Source of the DNA: Shewanella psychromarinicola
GTDB lineage: Bacteria > Pseudomonadota > Gammaproteobacteria > Enterobacterales > Shewanellaceae
Assembly: GCF_003855155.1 (NCBI RefSeq)
Contig: NZ_CP034073.1
Coordinates: 248,001 to 312,000, forward strand
Length of the DNA: 64,000 bases
Direction: 5' to 3'
Shown here: positions 55,319-64,000 of the stretch, in pieces
Position numbering within the stretch: the first letter of the stretch is position 1
Layout of the letters: each line of letters starts with the position of its first letter
Made by a program: the position numbers and the translations under genes
Notes under the pieces: generated by a model
Seen by the model: only the letters and a program-made list of their open reading frames with translations
What the model was told of the DNA's origin: nothing
Database searches by the model: none

Positions 55319-58300
55319 ATGGATAGTTTTTTCAGTTTGATGAGCAACGCCGTATTGTTACTGGCTCTTGTGGTCATTTATGACGTCATTACCTTACAAA
55401 GGCTAACGCCCGATAAATATAAAAATGTCTTGAGTGGCATTTTTATCGGGATGATTGCGATCAGTGTAATGAATAATCCTTGGGAGCTTAGGCCTGGGAT
55501 TGTTTTTGATGCTCGCTGGATATTATTAAGCTTGAGCGGTTTATTTTTCGGTTTTATTCCGACATTAATTGCCACTATCCTCGCGGCTTGCTTTCGTATT
55601 TATCAGGGCGGAGCAGGTTTATACGTTGGCACATTGGTTATTTTCATCAGTTCTGCCATTGGTTTAGGCTGGCGATACTGGATGCAACATTCAAACAAAC
55701 AACCCAATTGGCAAAACCTATTGGTTATGGGGATTGTGGTCGAGCTTGCCGTTTTATCGAGTTGGTTATTAATGCCTATAGCAGATAAATACGACATCAT
55801 GCTTACCATTGGTCCTACATTACTCACCGTTTACACTTGTGGCACTATGCTACTTGGATTACTGCTTAAAAAACATCAACAAAGGCAACAATTAGCACAA
55901 GAATCACATCATAATAAATCGCTCCTCGAAGCCGAAAAAAACCTGTTACAAAGCATTATTGATGGTATTCCCGATATTATTTTTTATAAATCAACCGATG
56001 GCATTTATTTGGGCTGTAACAAGGCTTTTTCTAATCTGTTGCAACTCAAATCAGAGCAAATAAAATATCATAACGATTATGACTTATTTGATTGCCAACA
56101 GGCGGATAAATTTATCAAAGCGGATCAGTTTGTGTTGCAAGAAAATCAGTCGTGGATGGATGAAGAATGGATCACGACACCAGATGGAGTTGAGCATATA
56201 TTTAGAACCCAAAAAACACCTTTTACTCATTTATCCGGCAAAATTCAGGGCATTGTTGGCGTAGGCCGAGATCTGGCCGCTCAAAAGCATATCGAAAAAC
56301 AATTACGTCGCAGTGAAATCACTTATCGCAACATTATAACGACTGCCCAAGATGGTTTTGTCATTGTGTCGGTCGATGGCAGGATAATCGAATCAAATCA
56401 GAGTTTCGCCAATATGACGGGGTATACTCTAGATGAATTACTCGATAAGCCTATTAATCAAATTGAAACCAGTGAAAAACATCAGTTTTCAAGCCAAAAT
56501 ATCCTTACAGCAAAGCAAACTAAAACCATCAATTATACTTCGCTGCACAAACATAAGCTGGGGCACTTGTTTCATGTTGACGTGAATATCAGCTTTTGGG
56601 ATGGTGATGACAGTATGTTTTTCTGCTTTGTTAAAGATATTTCAGAGCGAATTAATGCAGAGCAAAAGCTGCTAAACAGTGAATCTAAATTCAGACAAAT
56701 CTTCGAAAAAATCCCCTCGATTTCGGTGCAGGGTTATGATAAAAACCGTTCGGTTATTTTTTGGAACCAAGCCAGTGAAAGCCTTTATGGCTATTCAAAA
56801 GAGCAAGCATTAGGTCAACAACTCGAAAATCTAATTATTCCATTACCTTATAAGAACCACGTAATTAACAACATCAATGCATGGATTAATGATGGTATCC
56901 CCATTCCCGCTGGAGAGTTACTCCTTAGACGTGCAGATGGTAGTAGTGTCGCGGTTTATTCATCCCATACGTTAATCAATAACACAGACAACGAAGTGGA
57001 AATGTACTGCATCGACATTGATTTAAGCGCTCAAAAAAAGGCTGAGGAACGAGCCCTCACGCTGTCACAAGCAATAGAACAAAGCCCTATCTCAATGATA
57101 TTAACCAGTATCGACAGCAAAATTGAATATGTTAATAGTGCATTTGAAAAAATTTCTGGCTACACCGCAAGTGAAGTCATTGGCCAACCAGCTAGCATGT
57201 TAAAGTCGGGGTTAACCCCTAAATCACTTTATAAAGAATTATGGGATTCGATTTCTCAAGGACATGCGTGGCAGGGTGAACTGCAAAATAAAAAGAAAAA
57301 CGGTGAGATTTTCTGGGAACATGCTCATATCGCACCCATTTTTGACAATGCGGGCATCACCAAACACTATTTGGCACTAAAACAAGATGTAACGTATTAC
57401 AAACAGCAAGAAGAAAAAATCCTCCATCAAGCTCATTACGATAGCTTAACAGGCTTGCCAAATAGACTGCTCTCCCTTGATAGATTGTCGCAAATGCTCA
57501 AAGACGCTTATCGTGCAAAAAACAGTGTGGCAGTACTGTTTTTAGATTTAGACGATTTTAAAAAGGTTAATGACACCTTGGGCCACTCTGTTGGTGATGA
57601 ACTGTTAATTAAAGCGGCTGCAAGGTTAAAACACACCATTAGAGACAATGATGTAGTGGGTCGGTTAGGAGGTGATGAATTTATCATTATACTGAGCAAC
57701 ATCAATAATCCCGCTGACGTTGAGATCATTGCCACTAAACTGCTCAAGAAATTTCACATTCCTTTTAGACTCGAAAGCCGTGAGTTAGTGTCAACTATCA
57801 GTATTGGTATTGCACTTTACCCGCTAGACAGTGAAGACCCTAAAGAATTACTAAGACAGGCAGATTCTGCCATGTATTATTCAAAAGACCGCGGCAGAAA
57901 TACCTATAACTTCTATACCCATCAAATGAACCACGATATGAATCGACGCCTTAGGGTTGAAGAGCAATTACGAAGTGCATTGAAGCGCAAAGAGCTCGAG
58001 GTTTATTTTCAACCCTTTGTAGACATTAGAAGTCGTAAAATCATTGGCGCAGAAGCGCTGCTTAGATGGAATAGTGATTTACTTGGCCAAGTCACTCCTG
58101 ATGAATTTATTCCTATCGCAGAACAAACGGGATTGATTGTCTCTATCGGCCAATTTGTTATCGAGAACGCATTTACTGCAGCCAAAAAATGGCAGCTCGA
58201 ATTTAATCCTCATTTTAAAATAGCCATTAACGTTTCTCCCAAACAATTCCGAGAAAATACCTTTGTTGATATGCTTAAAATTCAGCTAGATATACACCAA

Positions 58301-58753
58301 ATTAATGCTACTTCTGTAGAACTTGAAATCACCGAAGGGGTACTACTCAGTGGCGATCCTATTATAGACAGTAACTTAAGCTGGATTAACGATATTGGTG
58401 TCAGTATCTCGATGGACGATTTTGGTACCGGATATTCGTCACTCAGTTATCTGCGCAGTTACCCTTTTAATACCTTGAAAGTAGATAAGAGCTTTATTCA
58501 CGATATAACGGTTGATCCGGGCGATCTGGAACTGGTCGGCGCGGCGATAGCAATGGGACATGGGCTCAATTTAACGGTCGTTGCAGAGGGTGTTGAAACA
58601 GAAGAGCAGTATCATCTGCTCAATGCACTGAAATGTGATTACGGCCAAGGTTACTTATTTAGTAAGCCATTACCTCGAGCTGCATTTGAAGAGCTGTTAA
58701 AGACACAGGCAAAAAATAAAAGACCGAATAAGAAGCCCTTATTAAGGCGCTGA
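55319..58753 (+). CDS. Multi-sensor diguanylate cyclase/phosphodiesterase (5TM-LYT, PAS, GGDEF, EAL)
   Basis: 1144 aa. N-terminal 5TM-5TMR_LYT-type membrane sensor (about 1-190, with VMNNPWELRPGIVFDARW and ACFRIYQGGAGLYVG), then about four PAS/PAC units (about 205-700, e.g. SIIDGIPDIIFYKSTDG, IITTAQDGFVIVSVDG, KIPSISVQGYDKN, AIEQSPISMILTSIDS). The GGDEF domain has the intact RLGGDEFIII loop, so cyclase activity is possible. The EAL domain has AEALLRWNSD, NVSPKQFREN, DDFGTGYSSLSYL and VAEGVETEEQ, with the catalytic residues present. It makes or degrades cyclic di-GMP; the direction cannot be told from sequence. GGAG precedes the ATG. Confidence 0.94.
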   Translation: MDSFFSLMSNAVLLLALVVIYDVITLQRLTPDKYKNVLSGIFIGMIAISVMNNPWELRPGIVFDARWILLSLSGLFFGFIPTLIATILAACFRIYQGGAGLYVGTLVIFISSAIGLGWRYWMQHSNKQPNWQNLLVMGIVVELAVLSSWLLMPIADKYDIMLTIGPTLLTVYTCGTMLLGLLLKKHQQRQQLAQESHHNKSLLEAEKNLLQSIIDGIPDIIFYKSTDGIYLGCNKAFSNLLQLKSEQIKYHNDYDLFDCQQADKFIKADQFVLQENQSWMDEEWITTPDGVEHIFRTQKTPFTHLSGKIQGIVGVGRDLAAQKHIEKQLRRSEITYRNIITTAQDGFVIVSVDGRIIESNQSFANMTGYTLDELLDKPINQIETSEKHQFSSQNILTAKQTKTINYTSLHKHKLGHLFHVDVNISFWDGDDSMFFCFVKDISERINAEQKLLNSESKFRQIFEKIPSISVQGYDKNRSVIFWNQASESLYGYSKEQALGQQLENLIIPLPYKNHVINNINAWINDGIPIPAGELLLRRADGSSVAVYSSHTLINNTDNEVEMYCIDIDLSAQKKAEERALTLSQAIEQSPISMILTSIDSKIEYVNSAFEKISGYTASEVIGQPASMLKSGLTPKSLYKELWDSISQGHAWQGELQNKKKNGEIFWEHAHIAPIFDNAGITKHYLALKQDVTYYKQQEEKILHQAHYDSLTGLPNRLLSLDRLSQMLKDAYRAKNSVAVLFLDLDDFKKVNDTLGHSVGDELLIKAAARLKHTIRDNDVVGRLGGDEFIIILSNINNPADVEIIATKLLKKFHIPFRLESRELVSTISIGIALYPLDSEDPKELLRQADSAMYYSKDRGRNTYNFYTHQMNHDMNRRLRVEEQLRSALKRKELEVYFQPFVDIRSRKIIGAEALLRWNSDLLGQVTPDEFIPIAEQTGLIVSIGQFVIENAFTAAKKWQLEFNPHFKIAINVSPKQFRENTFVDMLKIQLDIHQINATSVELEITEGVLLSGDPIIDSNLSWINDIGVSISMDDFGTGYSSLSYLRSYPFNTLKVDKSFIHDITVDPGDLELVGAAIAMGHGLNLTVVAEGVETEEQYHLLNALKCDYGQGYLFSKPLPRAAFEELLKTQAKNKRPNKKPLLRR

Positions 58754-58757
58754 TCAA

Positions 58758-58786
58758 AATGCCTATCAGCAAACTGACAGGCATCA
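58758..58786 (+). terminator. Hairpin after the GGDEF-EAL gene
   Basis: ATGCCTATCAG, loop CAAA, CTGACAGGCAT. No strong T run, so a weak terminator or processing site between convergent genes. Confidence 0.5.
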
Positions 58787-58866
58787 ATAAATCTGCTTCG
58801 CGATAAGAGTTCTCGGTTAACCACGCGCTATTGAAAATAAGCACGCTTAGCGACTTAGCGATTAAA

Positions 58867-59904
58867 CTAAGTCGTTTTCACTTTCCAATTCACTTTTTGT
58901 CCGGCAAAAAATGGCACGATAGGATTACCGTTAGGTAAAATAATCTCTTCTGGCACAACCCATTCTTGTTTCACTAATGTCACGGTTCCGGTATTACGAG
59001 GGAGACCATAAAAATCGGCACCGTATAAGCTGGAAAACCCTTCGAGCTTATCTATAACACCTAAATTATCAAACACTTGAGCGTATAATTCTAATGCACT
59101 CCATGCACTGTAACAGCCTGCACAGCCACAAGCGGACTCTTTACGGTGTTTCTCATGGGGGGCTGAGTCGGTGCCTAAAAAGAACTTACTTGAACCAGTC
59201 GCTACAGCCGCTTGCAAAGCTTGCTGGTGAATATTACGTTTCAGTACCGGTAAACAAAAGTTATGCGGGCGTACGCCACCGACTAACAAGTCATTGCGAT
59301 TTAACAGTAAATGCTGTGGGGTAATAGTGGCGGCAACATTGGTTGAAGCGGCCGCAACAAACTCAGCGGCTTCTTTAGTCGTGATATGTTCAAACACCAC
59401 TTTGAGGCTGGGAATTGATTCGACAATGCGCGATAAGTAACGATCAATAAAGAGCTTTTCGCGATCAAAAATATCGATATGCGCTTCGGTCACTTCACCG
59501 TGAACCAATAGCAACATGCCCTGCTCGGCCATAACCTCAAATATCGGAAACAACTCATCCAATGCTTTTACCGCCGCATCTGAGTTTGTAGTGGCACCTG
59601 CTGGGTATAACTTCCCCGCGACAACACCTGCCGCTTTAGCATCGATAATGTCTTGTGCTGAGGTATTATTGGTTAAAAATAGGGTCATTAACGGCTGAAA
59701 ATCACTTCCGATTGGGCGAGCCGCTAAAATACGATCCCGATAAGCAACCGCCATCGCCGCTGTCGTTACTGGCGGGACTAAATTAGGCATCGCAATCGCG
59801 CGTTGAAACAAACGAGCCGTAGCAGGAACCGTCTCACCGAGCATATCCCCATCACGAAAATGAAGATGCCAATCATCGGGAGTCGTTAAGGTAATTTGGG
59901 TCAT
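58867..59904 (-). CDS. pyrC: Dihydroorotase
   Basis: 345 aa from ATG 59904 (AAGGA at good spacing); the frame open to 59979 runs into an IS element and is rejected. Type II dihydroorotase motifs: [11 protein letters not shown] (metal His-x-His), [12 protein letters not shown] with the carboxylated Lys, [26 protein letters not shown] and GTDSAPH. It converts N-carbamoyl aspartate to dihydroorotate in pyrimidine synthesis. An IS5-family element inserted 32 bases upstream of the start has separated it from its native promoter. Confidence 0.95.
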   Translation of the reverse strand: MTQITLTTPDDWHLHFRDGDMLGETVPATARLFQRAIAMPNLVPPVTTAAMAVAYRDRILAARPIGSDFQPLMTLFLTNNTSAQDIIDAKAAGVVAGKLYPAGATTNSDAAVKALDELFPIFEVMAEQGMLLLVHGEVTEAHIDIFDREKLFIDRYLSRIVESIPSLKVVFEHITTKEAAEFVAAASTNVAATITPQHLLLNRNDLLVGGVRPHNFCLPVLKRNIHQQALQAAVATGSSKFFLGTDSAPHEKHRKESACGCAGCYSAWSALELYAQVFDNLGVIDKLEGFSSLYGADFYGLPRNTGTVTLVKQEWVVPEEIILPNGNPIVPFFAGQKVNWKVKTT

Positions 59905-59936
59905 GTGGGTTCCTTGGCTTAAATAACAGGTTGTTA

Positions 59937-60788
59937 GGGGCTGTTGATCTTTCACATTGGCAGCCAAATTATAGAGCAAGCTAGAGCCAGCAGGCTTTCA
60001 AAATTAATTTTCAATTTATCATAGCGGGTAGCTATCGCTCTAAAATGCTTGAGCCGAGCAAAAGCATTTTCAACTAAATGCCGATATTTGTATAAACACC
60101 AATCGATATCGCCATTTCCTTGCTTCGAATTTTGTCTTCTAGGGATCACTGGCTTTGAACCACATTCACGCACTTTATCTCTAATCGCTTCACTGTCGTA
60201 GCCTTTGTCTGCAATAATAAAATGACTTTGTGGCAATAGTTCAATAAGGGCATTAGCTGCTTTGCTATCATGAACTTCTCCACCTGTAACAATGAATTCT
60301 ATCGGTAAACCATAGCTATCTACCGCGAGATGGATTTTGCTTGTATTACCACCACGACTTAACCCAATTGCTTGATTTTCATCAGATGATGCACCTGAAC
60401 TGTGTTGATGGGCTTTTACATAACTTCCATCAATAAATTCCCATTCAGTATCACTATTAGTCGATAATGTTTTGAACAGCCTAAGTAAAATACCTTTTCT
60501 TGACCACAGTAAAAATCGACGGTAAATGGTATTCCATAAGCCAAAATATTCAGGTAAATCTCGCCAAGGGCAGCCAACACGCAATCGGTAAAGGATACCT
60601 TCCATCGTAAATCGATGCTCTTGCTTGTTATAAACTCTATCATCAAGCAGAATAGCTTTTAGCTTCGACCACATCTCATCAGTGAGCATTAATCGGGGCA
60701 TGGTAATCTCGTTGTATTTGTTTTTGGCGAAGTGAATTATACGAGATTACCTTCTTCGCACAAAATTCAAACAAAGATCAACAGCCCC
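59937..60788 (-). mobile_element. IS5-family (IS427-group) insertion sequence, complete
   Basis: 852 bases. Inverted ends GGGGCTGTTGATCTTT on the left and its complement on the right, flanked by a TA duplication, the usual short target of this group. One transposase gene occupies nearly the whole element, in the same direction as pyrC. Confidence 0.9.
59952..60701 (-). CDS. IS5-family transposase (IS427 group)
   Basis: 249 aa, one continuous frame. DDE domain: [18 protein letters not shown] holds the first Asp, [15 protein letters not shown] the second and [18 protein letters not shown] the Glu. The N-terminal helix-turn-helix region is [15 protein letters not shown]. Some members of this group use a frameshift, but here no shift is needed. 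The element is apparently intact. Confidence 0.92.
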   Translation of the reverse strand: MPRLMLTDEMWSKLKAILLDDRVYNKQEHRFTMEGILYRLRVGCPWRDLPEYFGLWNTIYRRFLLWSRKGILLRLFKTLSTNSDTEWEFIDGSYVKAHQHSSGASSDENQAIGLSRGGNTSKIHLAVDSYGLPIEFIVTGGEVHDSKAANALIELLPQSHFIIADKGYDSEAIRDKVRECGSKPVIPRRQNSKQGNGDIDWCLYKYRHLVENAFARLKHFRAIATRYDKLKINFESLLALACSIIWLPM

Positions 60789-60973
60789 TAGTGTTATTGT
60801 GCCTGAAATCGCTTTTTCTTAATAGATGCATAATTTGAACGCAGACTTTGCTATATCAAAAAGTCCTAGCTTATCGCTAAATAGAGTGAGATGTTGCATC
60901 AGCAGTGAATAAAACCAGCGGTATGGCACTATGCTATTATGTTGAAAGTATCATTTTTTATAAAGGAATTATA

Positions 60974-61981
60974 TTGTTAGCCAACGCCAGATCTAGCTTA
61001 CCGCGCAATGTGTGCCTTATTAGTGCAATCATGGTGACGATGATGGCTATCTCAGGCTGCAATCAAGCTGTGGTCATGAAAAGACCCGATAACATTCAGC
61101 GACTCGTTAACGAAACGCTCGTTGATGGCATACTGTCAACGGATGCCAGTATGGCGGTTACATTAGGCAGAAGCCGCACATTATCGATATGGAATGTAGC
61201 AACAAGCCAATTATTACACCAATGGTCTGACGATGACTTTGATGACACTAATTATCTGCTGGCGTTGTCAGGTAACAAACAATACCTTGCCACTGCAGGC
61301 AAACAAAAAATTTCTATTTTCAATCTTGAAACGGGCAAATTAGATATACGTTGGCCTGCGCAGGGGTTTAATCCCGATGCCAGTATTTCGAGCCTTTTTC
61401 TGAGCCAAACAGGCAGCACTATTTTAGTGGGGATGAATGATGGTTCAATTACTGTGATACAAAGAAGCAGCATGACGATGTCATTGTTTAAACAACACAG
61501 TGCTGCCGTTAATCATATTGAGCTCTCTAATTTTGAACAACAGGTATTATCGACTGGGCTTGATGGTGATGTACACATTTGGGCCACTTATAACGGTGAG
61601 CTCATCAGCAGTTTTTCCCGCCCTCAACGGATCACCAGCGTGAGTTTTGATGAAACTAATCGACGCTTATTTATTGCTGATGCACTCGACAATAATGTCA
61701 TTATCGATACCCAAACTACGCAGCCAGTGAGCCATCTTGATTACCTTGAACGTTATCGCTATTTTCGACAGGCTTTATTCACCAACCATGGCAACAACTT
61801 AATTACCGCAACCTCAAAGCAAAGTGTTATCTATTGGGATGCCTCATCGGGAAAGGAGCTTTCTCATTGGGATATCACTGCCTATAACGCTGGCACAACG
61901 GTATTTTCAATGGTGATCAAACCTAATGGTAAGCTATTGACCTTAAGCTCAGACGGCGCACTTGAAACATGGAGCTTGTGA
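60974..61981 (+). CDS. Lipoprotein with WD40-like beta-propeller repeats
   Basis: 335 aa from TTG 60974, which has AAAGGA at 6-base spacing. The open frame reaches back to 60905, but that gives an implausible N-terminus. The signal sequence NVCLISAIMVTMMAISGC ends in a lipobox Cys. Propeller blades show SIWNVATSQLLHQW, SIFNLETGKLDI, VNHIELSNFEQQ, HIWATYNGELI, YWDASSGKELSHW and LETWSL. The rare TTG start suggests modest translation. A scaffold or partner-binding role is likely; no specific function is proposed. Confidence 0.83.
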   Translation: MLANARSSLPRNVCLISAIMVTMMAISGCNQAVVMKRPDNIQRLVNETLVDGILSTDASMAVTLGRSRTLSIWNVATSQLLHQWSDDDFDDTNYLLALSGNKQYLATAGKQKISIFNLETGKLDIRWPAQGFNPDASISSLFLSQTGSTILVGMNDGSITVIQRSSMTMSLFKQHSAAVNHIELSNFEQQVLSTGLDGDVHIWATYNGELISSFSRPQRITSVSFDETNRRLFIADALDNNVIIDTQTTQPVSHLDYLERYRYFRQALFTNHGNNLITATSKQSVIYWDASSGKELSHWDITAYNAGTTVFSMVIKPNGKLLTLSSDGALETWSL

Positions 61982-62203
61982 GTTAACCTTAGCTTGGAAT
62001 AATAAGCCCAAGCGTTAACGACTATGCACATTAATTTTAGCCTTTATCATTATCTGAGTTACCTACGGTGACATAATAGATATCATTAAATGTCATTGGT
62101 CATGTCAAAGATCAGTTTACATATCACAGTAAAAAAAAGAATAGATCTTGCAAGTGCGAACTAAATTCAGTATATATAGCATATGCCAATAATGAGGTGT
62201 TAC

Positions 62204-62485
62204 ATGGCAAGACCAAAAATTCCCCGAACCATATGTGGCCAAGCAGCCAATATTTGTTTTAAACCCAATGGGATTCCGATGGCACAGTTAGAACAGGTGC
62301 CACTTGCTGAAGATGAAATAGAGGCTTTGCGCTTAGTTGATTTGCTCGGAATGCAGCAACAAGAAGCCGCTAAGTCAATGGGAATATCCCGCCAAACGTT
62401 AGCTAACTTGGTTAAAGGGGCTCGATATAAGGTGGTTGATAGTTTAATCAATAGCAAAGCCTTGATGACAAAAAATATCAACTAA
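62204..62485 (+). CDS. DUF134 (UPF0251) DNA-binding protein
   Basis: 93 aa from ATG 62204 with GAGGTG upstream; the ATG at 62183 has no such site. MARPKIPR at the N-terminus, a CGQAANICFKPNG metal-like segment and a sigma-70 region-4-type helix-turn-helix (EAAKSMGISRQTLANLVKGA) characterise UPF0251 proteins. They are thought to be small regulators. It sits directly before the Fur-family gene (45-base gap) and may share its transcript. Confidence 0.85.
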   Translation: MARPKIPRTICGQAANICFKPNGIPMAQLEQVPLAEDEIEALRLVDLLGMQQQEAAKSMGISRQTLANLVKGARYKVVDSLINSKALMTKNIN

Positions 62486-62530
62486 AAATTAAACACTGGT
62501 AACACGTATTGACGTGTTTAGGTAAGTCTA

Positions 62531-62974
62531 ATGCAAGCAGTATTGAAAGACTCTGGCCTCAAAATAACCACTCAAAGATGTAAGTTGCTTGAGTTTCTAA
62601 CTCAAGTCGATGAGCAGCATTTAACAGTAGAAAATATCTATCAAGGCTTAAATGCGCAGGGAGAGACCATAGGTCTCAATACTGTGTATCGAATTATGGC
62701 GCATTTTGAGCAAGCAGGCATAGTCGTACGACGACTATTTGAGTCTGAAAATGCTGTTTATGAACTCAATAATAAACCGCGTCATGATCATTTAATTTGC
62801 TTAACCTGTGGCAAGTTAACTGAATTTACCGACCCCTTGATTGAGCTTCGTTTAGGCTTAGCAGCAGAACATCACGGTATGATTATTCACCACCACAGCC
62901 TCAATATGTATGGTCACTGCTTTGATTGCCAACAAGCACTTAATAGCCAGTCTGCTAGACAGAAAGTCGACTAG
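62531..62974 (+). CDS. Fur-family metal-responsive regulator
   Basis: 147 aa. Winged helix N-terminal part (LKITTQRCKLLEFLTQ, YRIMAHFEQAGIV) and the dimerisation/metal domain with NKPRHDHLICLTCGKLTEF, AEHHGMIIHHHSLNMYG and HCFDCQQAL. Two CxxC pairs support a structural zinc. It could be Fur, Zur or PerR-like; the sequence alone does not decide. It lies between the DUF134 gene and the flavoprotein gene, about 40 bases from each, so a small operon is plausible. Confidence 0.85.
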   Translation: MQAVLKDSGLKITTQRCKLLEFLTQVDEQHLTVENIYQGLNAQGETIGLNTVYRIMAHFEQAGIVVRRLFESENAVYELNNKPRHDHLICLTCGKLTEFTDPLIELRLGLAAEHHGMIIHHHSLNMYGHCFDCQQALNSQSARQKVD

Positions 62975-63014
62975 ATAGCCGCTAGGTTAATATTAAATTT
63001 TATCGGAGAAAACA

Positions 63015-64000
63015 ATGACTAAAATAGTAATTATCGGTGGGGTTGCCGGTGGGGCATCAGCAGCAGCAAGAGCAAGACGTGTATCAGAAACGGCTGAAAT
63101 TATCATGTTAGAAAGGGGCGAGTTTGTTTCATTTGCCAACTGTGGTTTGCCTTATCATATCAGTGGTGAAATTGAATCCAGAGATGCATTATTGTTGCAA
63201 ACACCCGAAAGCTTCAAATCACGTTTCAATGTTGATGTCCGGGTGTTTAATGAAGTGATTGCTATTGATAGGCAAGCTAAAAGGCTAAACATACGTAATC
63301 ATATTACCCATGAAATATATCAAGAGTCATATGACAAGTTGCTACTAAGCCCGGGGGCATCACCAATAAAACCACCCATTAGCGGCATCAATAACCAGTT
63401 CGTCCATAGTCTACGTAATATTCCTGATATGGATAGAGTACTGGCGAACCTTGTGCTGCATAAGCCGAAACATGCCACTGTGGTAGGGGGTGGGTTTATT
63501 GGTTTAGAAATGGTGGAAGCGCTGCGCCACCGAGGATTAGAGGTGAGCTTACTCGAACTTGCCGACCAAGTTATGGGGCCTGTGGATATTGAAATGGCCA
63601 ATATACTGCATCAAAAGCTAGTTGATAATAAGGTTGATTTACGCTTAAAAACAGGCTTAACCGCCGTCAATGAGTGCCAAATTCAACTTGCTGAAGCCGA
63701 TATTACCGATGACTATGATAAACCGGTACCGCCCCATTCCCATTTACAATTAACCTTGAGTGATAACAGCACCTTAGCAACAGATTTAGTCATCCTCGCC
63801 ATCGGCGTTAAACCTGAAACTAGCTTGGCATCAGAGTGCGGCTTAGTATTAGGCCCGCTCGGTGGTATTCGTGTAGATGCCGGGATGCGTACTTCCGATG
63901 CAGATATTTATGCTGTCGGCGATGCCATTGAAACCGCTGATTTCGTCAGCGGTAATCCTTCACTTGTTCCACTTGCTGGACCGGCTAATCGTCAGGGACG
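63015..64000 (+). CDS. FAD-dependent pyridine nucleotide-disulfide oxidoreductase, CoA-disulfide/persulfide reductase-like (partial)
   Basis: The first 328 codons are visible; the gene runs off the window. The N-terminal FAD-binding motif IVIIGGVAGGASAAARARR, then EFVSFANCGLPYHISG (the single active-site Cys of the CoA-disulfide reductase/NADH oxidase group), LLLSPGASPIKPP, the NAD(P)H motif VVGGGFIGLEMVEALRHRG and DIYAVGDA. Many Shewanella members carry a C-terminal rhodanese domain and reduce CoA persulfides or polysulfide, but that part lies outside. GGAG precedes the ATG. Confidence 0.88.
   Translation, partial: MTKIVIIGGVAGGASAAARARRVSETAEIIMLERGEFVSFANCGLPYHISGEIESRDALLLQTPESFKSRFNVDVRVFNEVIAIDRQAKRLNIRNHITHEIYQESYDKLLLSPGASPIKPPISGINNQFVHSLRNIPDMDRVLANLVLHKPKHATVVGGGFIGLEMVEALRHRGLEVSLLELADQVMGPVDIEMANILHQKLVDNKVDLRLKTGLTAVNECQIQLAEADITDDYDKPVPPHSHLQLTLSDNSTLATDLVILAIGVKPETSLASECGLVLGPLGGIRVDAGMRTSDADIYAVGDAIETADFVSGNPSLVPLAGPANRQG

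Noticed and set aside
1..64000. tRNA or rRNA genes
   Set aside because: No cloverleaf with a T-arm GGTTCGAATCC-like sequence and no rRNA segment was recognised by eye on either strand; a covariance search would be needed to exclude them.

Overview
The window looks like a chromosomal segment of a marine gammaproteobacterium, most likely Shewanella. This rests on a multihaem cytochrome c, an NrfB/NrfC/NrfD respiratory module behind a perfect FNR-type box, the order mpl-ubiX-hpt-yadG-yadH, several signalling proteins (PAS-MCP, PAS-GGDEF-EAL) and Shewanella/Vibrio-style integron cassettes. The species is an inference. No rRNA, tRNA or CRISPR array was recognised.

Layout. 1-10 kb: the tail of a basic protein, dbpA, a pirin, a PAS chemoreceptor, a small membrane protein, a pyruvate/indolepyruvate-type decarboxylase, a truncated cytochrome b561 abutting a methyltransferase, and a zinc-ribbon protein. 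10-23 kb: an accessory zone with a CPBP membrane protein, an IS3-family element with a canonical -1 slippery heptamer, a DUF1097 protein, a RAYT/Y1 transposase with REP-like repeats, a 5'-truncated IS110 transposase, and a compact chromosomal integron. The integron has intI on the plus strand with a LexA-type box on its promoter, and five cassettes read leftwards; one cassette is occupied by an IS91-like module. The cassette boundaries are visible directly, because each cassette's first bases are complementary to the R'' box of its own attC.

23-34 kb: conserved housekeeping genes on the minus strand (yadH, yadG, hpt, ubiX, mpl, azlD, azlC), an AT-rich 1.1 kb desert, a LysR regulator, then a membrane protein and nrfB-nrfC-nrfD without nrfA. 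34-38 kb: a six-unit, 75-bp tandem array that includes the 3' end of a glyoxalase-family gene, then a phoX phosphatase gene cut by an IS1595-family element with a perfect 8-bp target duplication.

38-50 kb: an RhlE-like helicase, a CCGG-motif peptide, a GNAT, a DUF3429 protein, a large bifunctional PBP, a DUF72 protein, rluF, a LuxR-type regulator and a large lipoprotein. 50-55 kb: more decay, with a second RAYT copy broken by a 72-bp palindromic insertion, a decayed IS5-family element and an OmpA-like gene remnant. 55-64 kb: a GGDEF-EAL protein, pyrC with an IS5-family element 32 bp upstream of its start, a beta-propeller lipoprotein, a DUF134 protein, a Fur-family regulator and the start of a CoA-disulfide/persulfide reductase-like flavoprotein.

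The most interesting unit is the integron, with an unrecognised 485-aa cassette protein, a 105-aa AYGGMGSFNDL protein, a DUF4279 protein, an ORF-less first cassette, and mobile elements that have entered or truncated cassettes. All function calls come from reading motifs by eye; no database search was run.
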